The notes below the pieces were generated by a model that saw only the letters and a program-made list of their open reading frames with translations, ran no database searches and was not told the DNA's origin. A DNA stretch of 40,612 nucleotides from the NCBI GenBank assembly GCA_028288745.1, contig JAQGHX010000233.1, forward strand, positions 1 to 40,612, in the 5' to 3' direction. A program made the translations under genes and the position numbers. Shown here one piece after another: positions 1 through 8,591 of the stretch (position 1 is its first letter; each line of letters opens with the position of its first letter). Source of the DNA: Roseomonas sp. Lineage in GTDB: Bacteria; Pseudomonadota; Alphaproteobacteria; Acetobacterales; Acetobacteraceae.

Positions 1-1
1 C

Positions 2-1012
2 AAGCGGGCCTATGTGCAAGGCCGCGCCTGGTGCGACATCGGCTTCTATGTTGGCGCCGGCAAGTCCAACATCCCTGAACTGGCTGAGCTGGAACTGCAG
101 CCCGACGTCTGCGCCATCAAGGTCTTCGCGGGCAGCAGCACCGGCGACCTGCTGGTGGAGGACGATGCCAGCCTGGAGCGGGTGATGCGCAGCGGCCGCC
201 GCCGTATCGCCTACCATTCCGAGGACGAGTACCGGTTGCAGGAGCGCAAGCCGCTCTTCGCCGCCGGTGGCCCGCACAGGCTGCATGCCGAGTGGCGCGA
301 TGTGGAATGTGCTTTCCTCGGCACCCGCCGCCTGATGGCCCTGGCGCGCGAGACCGGCCGCCCCGCGCATATCCTGCACGTCTCCACCGCCGAGGAACTG
401 GAATACCTGCGCGACTTCCGCGATGTCGCGACGGTGGAGCTGCTGGTGAACCATCTCAGCCAGACCGACGAGGCCTATGACCGCCTGGGCGGCTATGCCG
501 TGATGAACCCGCCCATCCGCGAGGCCCGCCACATGGCGGCGGCCTGGGCGGCGGTGGCGGATGGCATGGTGGATTGCATCGGCTCCGACCACGCGCCGCA
601 TTCGCGCGAAGCCAAGGAACGCCCCTGGCCCGCCACCGCCGCCGGCCTGACCGGCGTGCAGACCATGCTGCCGGTGATGCTGGACCACGTGAATGCCGGC
701 CGCCTGACATTGACGCGGCTGGTGGACCTGATGGCCGCCGGCCCCGCGCGGGTCTATGGCGCCATCGCCAAGGGGCGGCTCGCCGCCGGCTACGATGCCG
801 ACTTCACGATCATCGACCTGAAGAAGACCCGCACCATTGAGAATAGCTGGATCGCCTCGCCCTGCGGCTGGACGCCCTTCGATGGCATGTCCTGCACCGG
901 CTGGCCGGTGATGACCGTCATCCGTGGCCAGTTGGCGATGCGGGAGGACGAGGTGCTGGGCGCCCCCGCCGGGCGGCCGGTACGCTTTGAGACCGGCCTC
1001 TCGCGGGGCTGA
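2..1012 (+). CDS. pyrC: Dihydroorotase (amidohydrolase family), 5'-truncated by the window edge
   Basis: Frame is open to the window edge (KRAYVQG precedes the track's first Met). Contains HILHVSTAEE, NHLSQTDE and the amidohydrolase signature CIGSDHAPHSREAK, with C-terminal KGRLAAGYDADFTIID. Confidence 0.85.
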   Translation, partial: KRAYVQGRAWCDIGFYVGAGKSNIPELAELELQPDVCAIKVFAGSSTGDLLVEDDASLERVMRSGRRRIAYHSEDEYRLQERKPLFAAGGPHRLHAEWRDVECAFLGTRRLMALARETGRPAHILHVSTAEELEYLRDFRDVATVELLVNHLSQTDEAYDRLGGYAVMNPPIREARHMAAAWAAVADGMVDCIGSDHAPHSREAKERPWPATAAGLTGVQTMLPVMLDHVNAGRLTLTRLVDLMAAGPARVYGAIAKGRLAAGYDADFTIIDLKKTRTIENSWIASPCGWTPFDGMSCTGWPVMTVIRGQLAMREDEVLGAPAGRPVRFETGLSRG

Positions 1013-1085
1013 ATCCGCTGCGCCCTTAACGGGGATGGCGCGGGCCGCTATGGTCCGCGCCGTTAAGCTGCTGTGAGGGCCGGAA

Positions 1086-1730
1086 TTGCCGGATATCTTC
1101 GACGAAGTGAAGGAAGAGCTGCGCGCCGAACGGGCGCGCAAGCTCTGGACGCGGTACGGGGGCGTACTGGCGGGGGCGGCGCTGCTGGTGCTGGTCGGCG
1201 TCGGTGGCTGGCAAGTCTGGCGCTGGCACCAGAACCGTGAGGCCAGCGGGGCCGCTCTGGCCTTCCTGGAAGTGCATCGCGCCGCCGAGGCGCCGGGTGC
1301 CGACCTGAAGGAAGCGGCCGGGCGCTTCACAGCCATCGCCGCGACGGCGCCCGAGGGCTATCGCGTCCTGGCCCGCCTGCGGGCCGCCGCGCTGAAGGCC
1401 GAGACGGGCGACCGTCCGGCGGCGCTGGCGCTGTGGGACGAGGTGGCGGCCGACAAAAATGCGCCGCAGACCTATCGTGACCTCGCCAGCCTGATGTGGG
1501 CGCTGCACGGGCTGGAAAGCCAGGACATCGCGGCGCTCGATTCGCGCCTGGTGCCGCTGGTGGGCGGTGCCTGGGGTGCCTCGGCGCGCGAGTTGCAGGC
1601 GCTGGTGGCGATCCGCCGTGGCCAGCCGGCGGAAGCAAAGAAAAACCTGGAGGCCCTGGCGGCCGACGTCACCGCCCCGCAAGGGGTGCGCGAGCGCGCG
1701 GGCCGCGTGGCCGCTGGATTAGGGGTCTGA
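1086..1730 (+). CDS. Tetratricopeptide repeat protein, YfgM-like (ancillary to BamB/Sec), TTG start
   Basis: MPDIFDEVKEELRAERARKLWTRYGGVLAGAALLVLVGVGGWQVWRWHQ: cytosolic N-terminus plus single TM, followed by TPR-like helices. Located directly upstream of bamB-der, as is typical. Confidence 0.8.
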   Translation: MPDIFDEVKEELRAERARKLWTRYGGVLAGAALLVLVGVGGWQVWRWHQNREASGAALAFLEVHRAAEAPGADLKEAAGRFTAIAATAPEGYRVLARLRAAALKAETGDRPAALALWDEVAADKNAPQTYRDLASLMWALHGLESQDIAALDSRLVPLVGGAWGASARELQALVAIRRGQPAEAKKNLEALAADVTAPQGVRERAGRVAAGLGV

Positions 1731-1732
1731 CA

Positions 1733-3100
1733 ATGCGGAACGGTGGGCGGAACGGTATGGGGCGGAACGGCACGGTGTGGACGCGGCGCGCGGCGCTGCT
1801 GGGTGCCGCCGGGCTGGTCGCCGGTTGCGGCACGCTCGACAGCATCTTCGGCGAGAACAAGACGCCGCTCGCCGGCGAGCGCCGCGCGGTGCTCGCGCCG
1901 CGCGGCGATTTGGAGGCGGATGCGGCGCTGGCCGCGACACCGATGGAACTGCCGCCGGCCGAGACCCGCGCCGACTGGCCGCAGGCCGGTGGCAATGCCA
2001 GCCATGCGCCCGGCCATCTGGCGCTGCCCGGCACCCTGAGCGAGGCGTGGCGCGCCTCGGTCGGCACCGGCAGTTCCTACCGCCGCCGCATCACCTCCGG
2101 CCCCATCGTGGCGGAGGGCACAGTCTTCACCGCCGACGCCTATGGCGTGGTCTCGGCCTTCGACCTCGCGCGCGGCGGGCGCCGCTGGCGCTTCGACACC
2201 CGGCCCGAGGATGACGATGTCGGCGCCGTCGGCGGCGGCTGCGCCTATGATGGCGGCGTGCTGTATGTCGCCTCCGGCCTGGCCGAGGTGCTGGCGCTGA
2301 ACCCCGCCGACGGCAAGGTGCGCTGGCGCGTGAAGCTGCCCGCCCCGGCGCGTGGGGCCCCCGCCGTGGCCCAGGGGCGCATCTTCGTCCCCACGCTGGA
2401 CAACGCGCTGGTCGCCCTGTCCACCGAGGATGGGCGCACCCTGTGGTCCTATCGCGCGCAGTCGGCCGCCGCCGTGCCGCTGGGCCTGCCGGCGCCGGCC
2501 GTGATGGATGATTTCCTGGTCGCCGGCTTCCCCTCCGGCGAACTGGTGGCGATGCGCCCCGAGGACGGGCGCGTGCACTGGACCGAGAGCCTGGCCGCCG
2601 GCCGTGGCGGGCTGGGCGACATCTCCGGCGTGCGCGGCCTGCCGGTGATCGACCGTGGCCGAGTCTATGCCGTGGGCATGGGCGGGCTTTCCATGGCGGT
2701 GGACCTGCGCTCCGGCCGCCGGCTGTGGGAACGCGAGGTGGGCGGTACCGAGACGCCGCTGGTGGCGGGCGAATGGGCCTTCATCATCAGTGGCAGCGGC
2801 AACCTTGTGGCGGTCGGGCGCGAGGATGGCCGCATCCGCTGGCTGACGGAGCTGAACGCGCCGCCGGCCGGCAAGGACAAGAACGATGCCCCCGCCAGTT
2901 TCGGCCCGCCCGTCCTCGCCGGCGGCCGGCTGATCCTGCCGTCCAGCAAGGGCGAGGCCCTGCAGGTCGACCCATCGACCGGCGCCGTCATGGGCCGGCT
3001 GCGGCTGCCCGGCGGCTCCACACTGCCGGGGGCCGTGGCGTCCGGCACGCTGCTGCTGCTGGCGGATGACGGCACGCTGGCCGCCTTCCGCGGGGCCTGA
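1733..3100 (+). CDS. bamB: Outer membrane assembly lipoprotein BamB-like PQQ beta-propeller protein
   Basis: ORF 1496..3100 trimmed to ATG 1733. Lipobox LLGAAGLVAGCG. Repeated beta-propeller blades (VSAFDLARGGRRWRF, VLALNPADGKVRWRV, LVALSTEDGRTLWSY, AVDLRSGRRLWERE). Adjacent to der. Confidence 0.88.
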   Translation: MRNGGRNGMGRNGTVWTRRAALLGAAGLVAGCGTLDSIFGENKTPLAGERRAVLAPRGDLEADAALAATPMELPPAETRADWPQAGGNASHAPGHLALPGTLSEAWRASVGTGSSYRRRITSGPIVAEGTVFTADAYGVVSAFDLARGGRRWRFDTRPEDDDVGAVGGGCAYDGGVLYVASGLAEVLALNPADGKVRWRVKLPAPARGAPAVAQGRIFVPTLDNALVALSTEDGRTLWSYRAQSAAAVPLGLPAPAVMDDFLVAGFPSGELVAMRPEDGRVHWTESLAAGRGGLGDISGVRGLPVIDRGRVYAVGMGGLSMAVDLRSGRRLWEREVGGTETPLVAGEWAFIISGSGNLVAVGREDGRIRWLTELNAPPAGKDKNDAPASFGPPVLAGGRLILPSSKGEALQVDPSTGAVMGRLRLPGGSTLPGAVASGTLLLLADDGTLAAFRGA

Positions 3101-3213
3101 ACCGGGCTGGCGGGGGACTTCGGCCCTCCGCCGCGCCGGCCGGCGAGCCGTTGCGATGGCGGCCATGTCATCTGCGTGATTTCCCCGCGCGCCGATCTGC
3201 TTTAAAGCGCATC

Positions 3214-4557
3214 ATGCTTCCTCGTATCGCCATCATCGGCCGCCCCAATGTGGGCAAGTCCACGCTGTTCAACCGTCTTGTCCGGCGCAAGCTGGCGATC
3301 GTGGACAACACCCCGGGCGTCACCCGCGACTTCAAGGAGTACGAAGCCCGGATCGGCGGCCGCGACGTGCTGCTGCTCGACACCGCCGGGCTGGAGGAGG
3401 CGCCGCCCGATACGGTCGCCGGCCGGATGCGTACCAGCTCCGAGACCGCGATCAAGCAGGCCGACCTGATCCTGTTCATGATCGACGCCAAGTCGGGGCT
3501 GACGCCGTCCGACCGCGCCTTCGCCGCCTATCTGCGGCGGCAGAAGGCCCCGGTGCTGGTCATCGCCAACAAGACCGAGGGCCGCCACGGCGGCATGGCG
3601 GCGATGGAAGCCTATGAACTGGGCTTCGGCGACCCCATCGCCATTTCCGCCGAGCATGGCGAGGGCATCGCCGACCTGCATTCCTCCGTGGTCGCCCTGC
3701 TGCCGGCCGAGCCAGAGGACGCGGAGGAGGATGACAAGGACCGGCCGCTGCGGCTGGCCATCGTCGGCCGCCCCAATGCCGGCAAGTCCACCCTGCTGAA
3801 CGCGCTGCTGGGCGAGGAACGGATGATCACCGGGCCGGAACCCGGCCTGACCCGGGACGCCGTCACCTCCGAATGGGTGGACGAGACCGGCGGCCGGGTG
3901 CGGCTGGTCGATACCGCCGGCATGCGCAAGAAGGCCAAGGTGGCCGAGGGGCTGGAGCAGATGTCCGTCGGCGCCACCATCAATGCGCTGAAGGAGGCCG
4001 AGGTGGCGGTGCTGGTGCTCGACGCCCTGCTGGGGCTGGACGAGCAGGACCTGCGCATCGCGCGGCTGGCCGAGCGCGAGGGCCGCGCCGTGGTGATCGC
4101 GCTGAACAAGTGGGATGCGGTGGAGGACCGCACGGTCGCCCGGCGTGGGGTGGAGGACACGTTGATGACCTCGCTCTCGCAGCTTAAGGGCGTGACCGTG
4201 GTGGCAATGTCGGCCGCGACCGGCCGGGGCGTCGAGAAACTGATGCCGGCGGTGCGCGACACGCTGGAGAAGTGGAACAAGCGCGTGCCCACCGGCGAGC
4301 TGAACCGCTGGTTCGAGGCCGCGCTGTCCCGCCACCAGCCGCCCTTGGCCGATGGCCGCCGCATCAAGCTGCGCTACGCCACCATGCCCAAGGCGCGGCC
4401 GCCGACCATCGTGGTCTTCGGCCCCCGCGCCGAGGACCTCCCGGAAGACTACCGCCGCTATCTGGTGAACAGCTTCCGCGAGACCTTCGACATGCCGGGC
4501 GTGCCGATCCGCCTGCAGCTGCGGGGCACGACGAACCCTTACGTCGACGAGGACTGA
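3214..4557 (+). CDS. der: Ribosome biogenesis GTPase Der (EngA)
   Basis: Two tandem G domains: IIGRPNVGKSTLFNRL...DTAGLEE...NKTE and IVGRPNAGKSTLLNALLGEERMITGPEPGLTRD...DTAGMRKKAK...NKWD, then the KH-like C-terminus. Start trimmed to ATG 3214. Confidence 0.97.
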   Translation: MLPRIAIIGRPNVGKSTLFNRLVRRKLAIVDNTPGVTRDFKEYEARIGGRDVLLLDTAGLEEAPPDTVAGRMRTSSETAIKQADLILFMIDAKSGLTPSDRAFAAYLRRQKAPVLVIANKTEGRHGGMAAMEAYELGFGDPIAISAEHGEGIADLHSSVVALLPAEPEDAEEDDKDRPLRLAIVGRPNAGKSTLLNALLGEERMITGPEPGLTRDAVTSEWVDETGGRVRLVDTAGMRKKAKVAEGLEQMSVGATINALKEAEVAVLVLDALLGLDEQDLRIARLAEREGRAVVIALNKWDAVEDRTVARRGVEDTLMTSLSQLKGVTVVAMSAATGRGVEKLMPAVRDTLEKWNKRVPTGELNRWFEAALSRHQPPLADGRRIKLRYATMPKARPPTIVVFGPRAEDLPEDYRRYLVNSFRETFDMPGVPIRLQLRGTTNPYVDED

Positions 4558-4588
4558 TAAAAAGGGGGCCGGTTGGCCCCCTTTCCTT
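4558..4588. terminator. Intrinsic, possibly bidirectional terminator between der and the DUF4214 gene
   Basis: AAAGGGGGCC-GGTT-GGCCCCCTTT perfect inverted repeat at 4561-4584, between convergent genes, with an A-run on the left. Confidence 0.8.
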
Positions 4589-4593
4589 TGGCT

Positions 4594-5601
4594 TCATGCC
4601 ACGAGGCTGACGCCGTAGCTCAGCGGGTTGTCGCTCTGGAACAGGTCGGCATTGATGGCGTGGTGTTCCGGGCTTTCCGAAATTGCCAGGATCACGCCCG
4701 CCCGCGACAGGCTGGCATCCTGCAGGTGCCCGACCCAGGTGGAGAGGCCGCCGGCCTCCGCCTCGCGGCCCAGCGCGTTCTGGTACACCGCCTGGACGAA
4801 CTGGACGTCGCTGAGCGGGGCAAGCTCGCCGCGCGCTTCGTTGCTGTTGTAGAAGCCTTCCGCGATCGCCTTCAGCGACAGGTTCTGGCCATGCGCCAGG
4901 CTGACCCATGCGGCGAGACCATCGAGGTCCGGCAGGCGGTCGAAGGCGGTGTCATAGAGGTTCGCGATCGAGATCGCCGCCTCGTCCCGGTCCCAGATGC
5001 CATTCGCCAGCGTATCGGCGGTGGCGGCGCGGTGCTCGGGCGAGTTGGAGATATCGGCGGCCACGCCACCCAGCGTCAGGGTCTTGTTCTCGATCAGCGA
5101 GACCCAGCCGGCGGCCTCGGCCAGAGAGGCATCACCGCCGCGCATGTTCTCATAGAGCACGTTGACGTACTGGGTGCTGGTAAGATTGGCGCCGTACAGG
5201 GCGGTGAATTCCGCGCTCGCCACCATCCCGCCGGCGACGGATGCCAGGGAGGTGCCGTTCTCAAGGGCGGAGACGAAGGTGTTCAGCCCGTCCTGGTCGG
5301 CTTCGCGGCCCAGCGTGATCTCGTAGAGGCGCGAGATCTGGGCGGCCACGTCTTCGGGATTATAGACCTCGCGGCCGTCCACGAAGAGCAGCGTCTCGAT
5401 GTTGCTGACGCTGTCGATACCTGCCGCGCCGGCCACCCCGACCGGCCCGTGGCTGTCATTCAGCACGACGCTGGCGCGGCGTCCCTCGTCAAACTGCGCT
5501 GTGTCGAGGCCGGCGGTACCCTGGTAATTGTTGCTGCCATCGGTTCCGGTGATGACGCCGGTGACGGCCGGAATCTGATAGCGCGTGGTGTTGATGGCCA
5601 T
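4594..5601 (-). CDS. DUF4214 domain-containing protein with four tandem repeats; probable secreted RTX-like protein
   Basis: Start MAINTTRYQIP at 5601 preceded by CAGGAGGACC. Four repeat units (ISRLYEITLGREADQDGLNTFVSAL; VNVLYENMRGGDASLAEAAGWVSLI; IANLYDTAFDRLPDLDGLAAWVSLA; VQAVYQNALGREAEAGGLSTWVGHL), each followed by an F/I..S.E segment. Confidence 0.85.
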   Translation of the reverse strand: MAINTTRYQIPAVTGVITGTDGSNNYQGTAGLDTAQFDEGRRASVVLNDSHGPVGVAGAAGIDSVSNIETLLFVDGREVYNPEDVAAQISRLYEITLGREADQDGLNTFVSALENGTSLASVAGGMVASAEFTALYGANLTSTQYVNVLYENMRGGDASLAEAAGWVSLIENKTLTLGGVAADISNSPEHRAATADTLANGIWDRDEAAISIANLYDTAFDRLPDLDGLAAWVSLAHGQNLSLKAIAEGFYNSNEARGELAPLSDVQFVQAVYQNALGREAEAGGLSTWVGHLQDASLSRAGVILAISESPEHHAINADLFQSDNPLSYGVSLVA

Positions 5602-5720
5602 GGCGTGGTCCTCCTGTAACGGGGAAGAACTTGGCCGGGACCAACCGGTTGCGCCCAACAAAACCTATCAACCGATGTTGTCGGCAGCCGAGACGATGCC
5701 GCTACGAATGGCCGGCGCTG

Positions 5721-6449
5721 TCAGGCGGCCAGCACCGTCTCGCCGTTGCGGGCCTCGCAGGGCCCACAGAGTGCGGCGATCAGCGGCGCCACATCGGTGG
5801 GCTGGGCGATGCTCGCGGGGTCCTCGCCGGGCATGGCCGTGGCGCGCAGGCGGGTGGCCACCACGCCAGGGTCGAACAGGTTGACCCGCAGAGGCGTCTT
5901 CTCGACCTCCTGGGCCCAGGTCCGCACCAGATGCTCCATGCCGGCTTTGGTCGCGCCATAGGCACCCCAATAGGCTTTCGGCGCCTGCGCACGGCCGGTG
6001 GTCAGAAAGACCGCCCGCCCGGCATCGGAGGCCCGCAGCGGCGGGTCGCAGGTGCGGATCAGCCGCCAGGACGCGGTGAGGTTCACGCCCGTCACATCCG
6101 CCCAGTCCTTGGGGTCGATATGCGCCACGGGGGTCAGCTTGCCCAGCGCGCCGGCATTGTGCACCAGGATGTCCAGCCGGCCGAAGCGCTCGACGATGGA
6201 GGGGCCGATACTGTCGATCTGGTCGGCGTTCTTCACGAGGTCGAAAGGCAGCAGGGTGGCGCTCAGGCCGCCGGCGGCGCGGATGGCGTCGTCGGTTTCC
6301 TCCAATCCGCCCTGGGTGCGGGCGATCAGCACGCACTGGGCGCCCTGGCGGGCCATTTCCACCGCCAGCGCGGCACCGATGCCCCGGCTGGCGCCTGTGA
6401 TCAGGGCCACCCGCCCCAGGAGCGGCTGCGGCACGGAAGGCTGGCTCAT
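5721..6449 (-). CDS. SDR family NAD(P)-dependent oxidoreductase
   Basis: MSQPSVPQPLLGRVALITGASRGIGAALA (TGxxxGIG), VHNAGAL (NAG), YGATKAGM (YxxxK-like). ATG overlaps the purF stop (ATGA). Confidence 0.9.
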   Translation of the reverse strand: MSQPSVPQPLLGRVALITGASRGIGAALAVEMARQGAQCVLIARTQGGLEETDDAIRAAGGLSATLLPFDLVKNADQIDSIGPSIVERFGRLDILVHNAGALGKLTPVAHIDPKDWADVTGVNLTASWRLIRTCDPPLRASDAGRAVFLTTGRAQAPKAYWGAYGATKAGMEHLVRTWAQEVEKTPLRVNLFDPGVVATRLRATAMPGEDPASIAQPTDVAPLIAALCGPCEARNGETVLAA

Positions 6450-7939
6450 ACGCCGTTCAACGCCAGCAGGGCGGGCACACGCTCCGGGTGGCCAACCAGG
6501 TCGGTGAGCGGAATGGCGTAGTCCCCCGTGAAGCAGGCGTCGCAATAGGCCGGGTTGGCGGCGTCGCGCCTGGCATGGCCGAGGGCGCGGTAAAGCCCGT
6601 CCAGCGAGATGAAGGCCAGGCTGTCCGCGCCGATGATGCGGGCCATTTCCTCCACCTCGTGGTTGGCGGCCAGCAGCTTGGAGCGTTCCGGTGTGTCGAT
6701 GCCGTAGAAGCAGGAATGTGTCGTGGGGGGCGAGGAGATGCGCATATGCACTTCCTTCGCGCCGGCCTGACGCACCATCTCCACGATCTTGCGGCTGGTG
6801 GTTCCGCGGACGATGGAATCATCCACCAGGATGACGCGCTTGCCTTCCAGCATCGGGCGGTTGGCACTGTGCTTCAGCTTGACGCCCAGATTGCGGATCT
6901 GGTCGGTCGGCTCGATGAAAGTGCGGCCGACATAGTGGTTGCGGATAATGCCAAGCTCGAACGGAATCCCCGATTCGACGGCATAGCCCATCGCCGCCGG
7001 CACGCCTGAATCGGGGACGGGGACGATCACATCGGCTTCCACCGCGCTCTCCCGCGACAGTTCGGCGCCGATGCGCTTGCGGGTCTCGTAGACCGGCGTG
7101 CCCTCGACGACCGAGTCGGGCCGGGCGAAGTAGATGTATTCGAAGATGCAGAAGCGGCTCTGCTGGCGGCCGAAGGGGCGGATGCTGCGCAGCCCGTTCT
7201 GGTCGATCACCACGATCTCGCCCGGCTCGACATCGCGGATGAAATCGGCGCCGACGATATCCAGCGCGCAGGTCTCGCTGGCCAGCACCCAGCTTCCGGC
7301 CTCGGCCGGGCCCAGGCGCCCTAGCACCAGCGGGCGGACGCCCAGCGGGTCCCGCGCGCCGATCAGCGCGCCGTCATGCAGCGCGATGAGCGAATAGGCG
7401 CCCTGCACCTGCTTCAGCGCGTCGATCAGCCGGTCGACGACATTGGAATAGAGGCTGATAGCGATGAGGTGGACGAAGACCTCGGAATCCGTGGTGCTCT
7501 GGAACAGGCAGCCCCGGCGGACCAGGGCGCGCTTTAGCGTGTTGGCATTGGTGAGATTGCCATTATGGGCCACGGCCAGCCCACCGAACTCGAAATCGGC
7601 ATAGAGTGGCTGGACGTTGCGCAGCGCCGTCTCGCCGGTGGTGGCGTAGCGGTTGTGGCCGACGGCGGTGCGGCCGGGCAGGCCGGCCATGACCTTGGCG
7701 TTGCTGAACGTGTCGCCCACCAGCCCCTGGCCGCGATGGGCGTTGAAGGTGCCCTTCTCCGACAGCGCCACGATGCCAGCGGCTTCCTGCCCCCGGTGTT
7801 GCAGCGCGTGCAGGCCAAGTGCTGTCAGCGCCGCCGCATCGGCCGCATTCCATACGCCGATGACGCCGCATTCCTCCTTGAAATGGTCGTCATCCCCGGT
7901 CTCTTGGTCCCAGGGGTTGGTCGAGAGCATGGAGTGCAT
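6446..7939 (-). CDS. purF: Amidophosphoribosyltransferase
   Basis: ECGVIGVWNAADAAALTALGLHALQHRGQEAAGI (Ntn glutamine amidotransferase), VILVDDSIVRGTTSRKIVEMVRQAGAKEVHMRISSPP (PRPP motif). Exact start uncertain (7930, 7939 or 7951); GAGGA precedes ATG 7939. Confidence 0.96.
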   Translation of the reverse strand: MHSMLSTNPWDQETGDDDHFKEECGVIGVWNAADAAALTALGLHALQHRGQEAAGIVALSEKGTFNAHRGQGLVGDTFSNAKVMAGLPGRTAVGHNRYATTGETALRNVQPLYADFEFGGLAVAHNGNLTNANTLKRALVRRGCLFQSTTDSEVFVHLIAISLYSNVVDRLIDALKQVQGAYSLIALHDGALIGARDPLGVRPLVLGRLGPAEAGSWVLASETCALDIVGADFIRDVEPGEIVVIDQNGLRSIRPFGRQQSRFCIFEYIYFARPDSVVEGTPVYETRKRIGAELSRESAVEADVIVPVPDSGVPAAMGYAVESGIPFELGIIRNHYVGRTFIEPTDQIRNLGVKLKHSANRPMLEGKRVILVDDSIVRGTTSRKIVEMVRQAGAKEVHMRISSPPTTHSCFYGIDTPERSKLLAANHEVEEMARIIGADSLAFISLDGLYRALGHARRDAANPAYCDACFTGDYAIPLTDLVGHPERVPALLALNGV

Positions 7940-7995
7940 TGGCATCCTCATATCCAGCGCTGGGCTGGAAAGCTCGGGTCTGGCGGCGCCGGAAA

Positions 7996-8556
7996 TCAGG
8001 TGCGGCCCCGGGCGGGGGGTCTCAGCAACTCGTCCATGCTGGGCATGTCGCGCTGCGGCAGGGCAGGCAGGCGGGGGCGATACTCTGGCGGAAGCTGCGA
8101 CACAAGCACGAGAGCGGCTTCCGCCACGACCGGCAGCATCCGGGCATCTCGCACGGCCTCCGGCCACTTCTCGGTGGAGGGGAGGAACAGCCCGCCAAGG
8201 ATATAGGCGAGCACGATGAGGAAAGCACCTCTTGCGATGCCGAAGACGATGCCGAGCGCGCGATCCACCCCCCCGAGAACCGAATGGCGGATGCGGCCGG
8301 CGAACCAGCCAATCAGCAGCTTCAGCACCAGCAGGGCGGCCAGGAAGGCGATGCCAAGGGCGGCGATCTCCGCCATCCACTCCTGCGGCAGATAATTCTG
8401 TACCCATGGTTTGAGCGCCGGCTGCGCGTAGAGGGCGAAGGCGATCGCGCCCGCCCAGGCGCCGATGCCCAGCACTTCCTGCACGAAGCCACGGAAATAG
8501 GCGATGAGCGCCGAGACGGCGAGCACCGCGAGAACAACGCCGTCAACCCAGGTCAT
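7996..8556 (-). CDS. cvpA: CvpA family membrane protein
   Basis: MTWVDGVVLAVLAVSALIAYFRGFVQEVLGIGAWAGAI...; four TM-like segments; immediately upstream of purF, as in many proteobacteria. Confidence 0.9.
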   Translation of the reverse strand: MTWVDGVVLAVLAVSALIAYFRGFVQEVLGIGAWAGAIAFALYAQPALKPWVQNYLPQEWMAEIAALGIAFLAALLVLKLLIGWFAGRIRHSVLGGVDRALGIVFGIARGAFLIVLAYILGGLFLPSTEKWPEAVRDARMLPVVAEAALVLVSQLPPEYRPRLPALPQRDMPSMDELLRPPARGRT

Positions 8557-8591
8557 CGTGGCGCAGCCTATACCGGGGCCGTGGCCTGGTG

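Noticed and set aside
1472-3166. 564-aa minus-strand ORF opposite bamB
   Set aside because: Shadow ORF with biased composition; the opposite strand encodes clear YfgM-like and BamB proteins.
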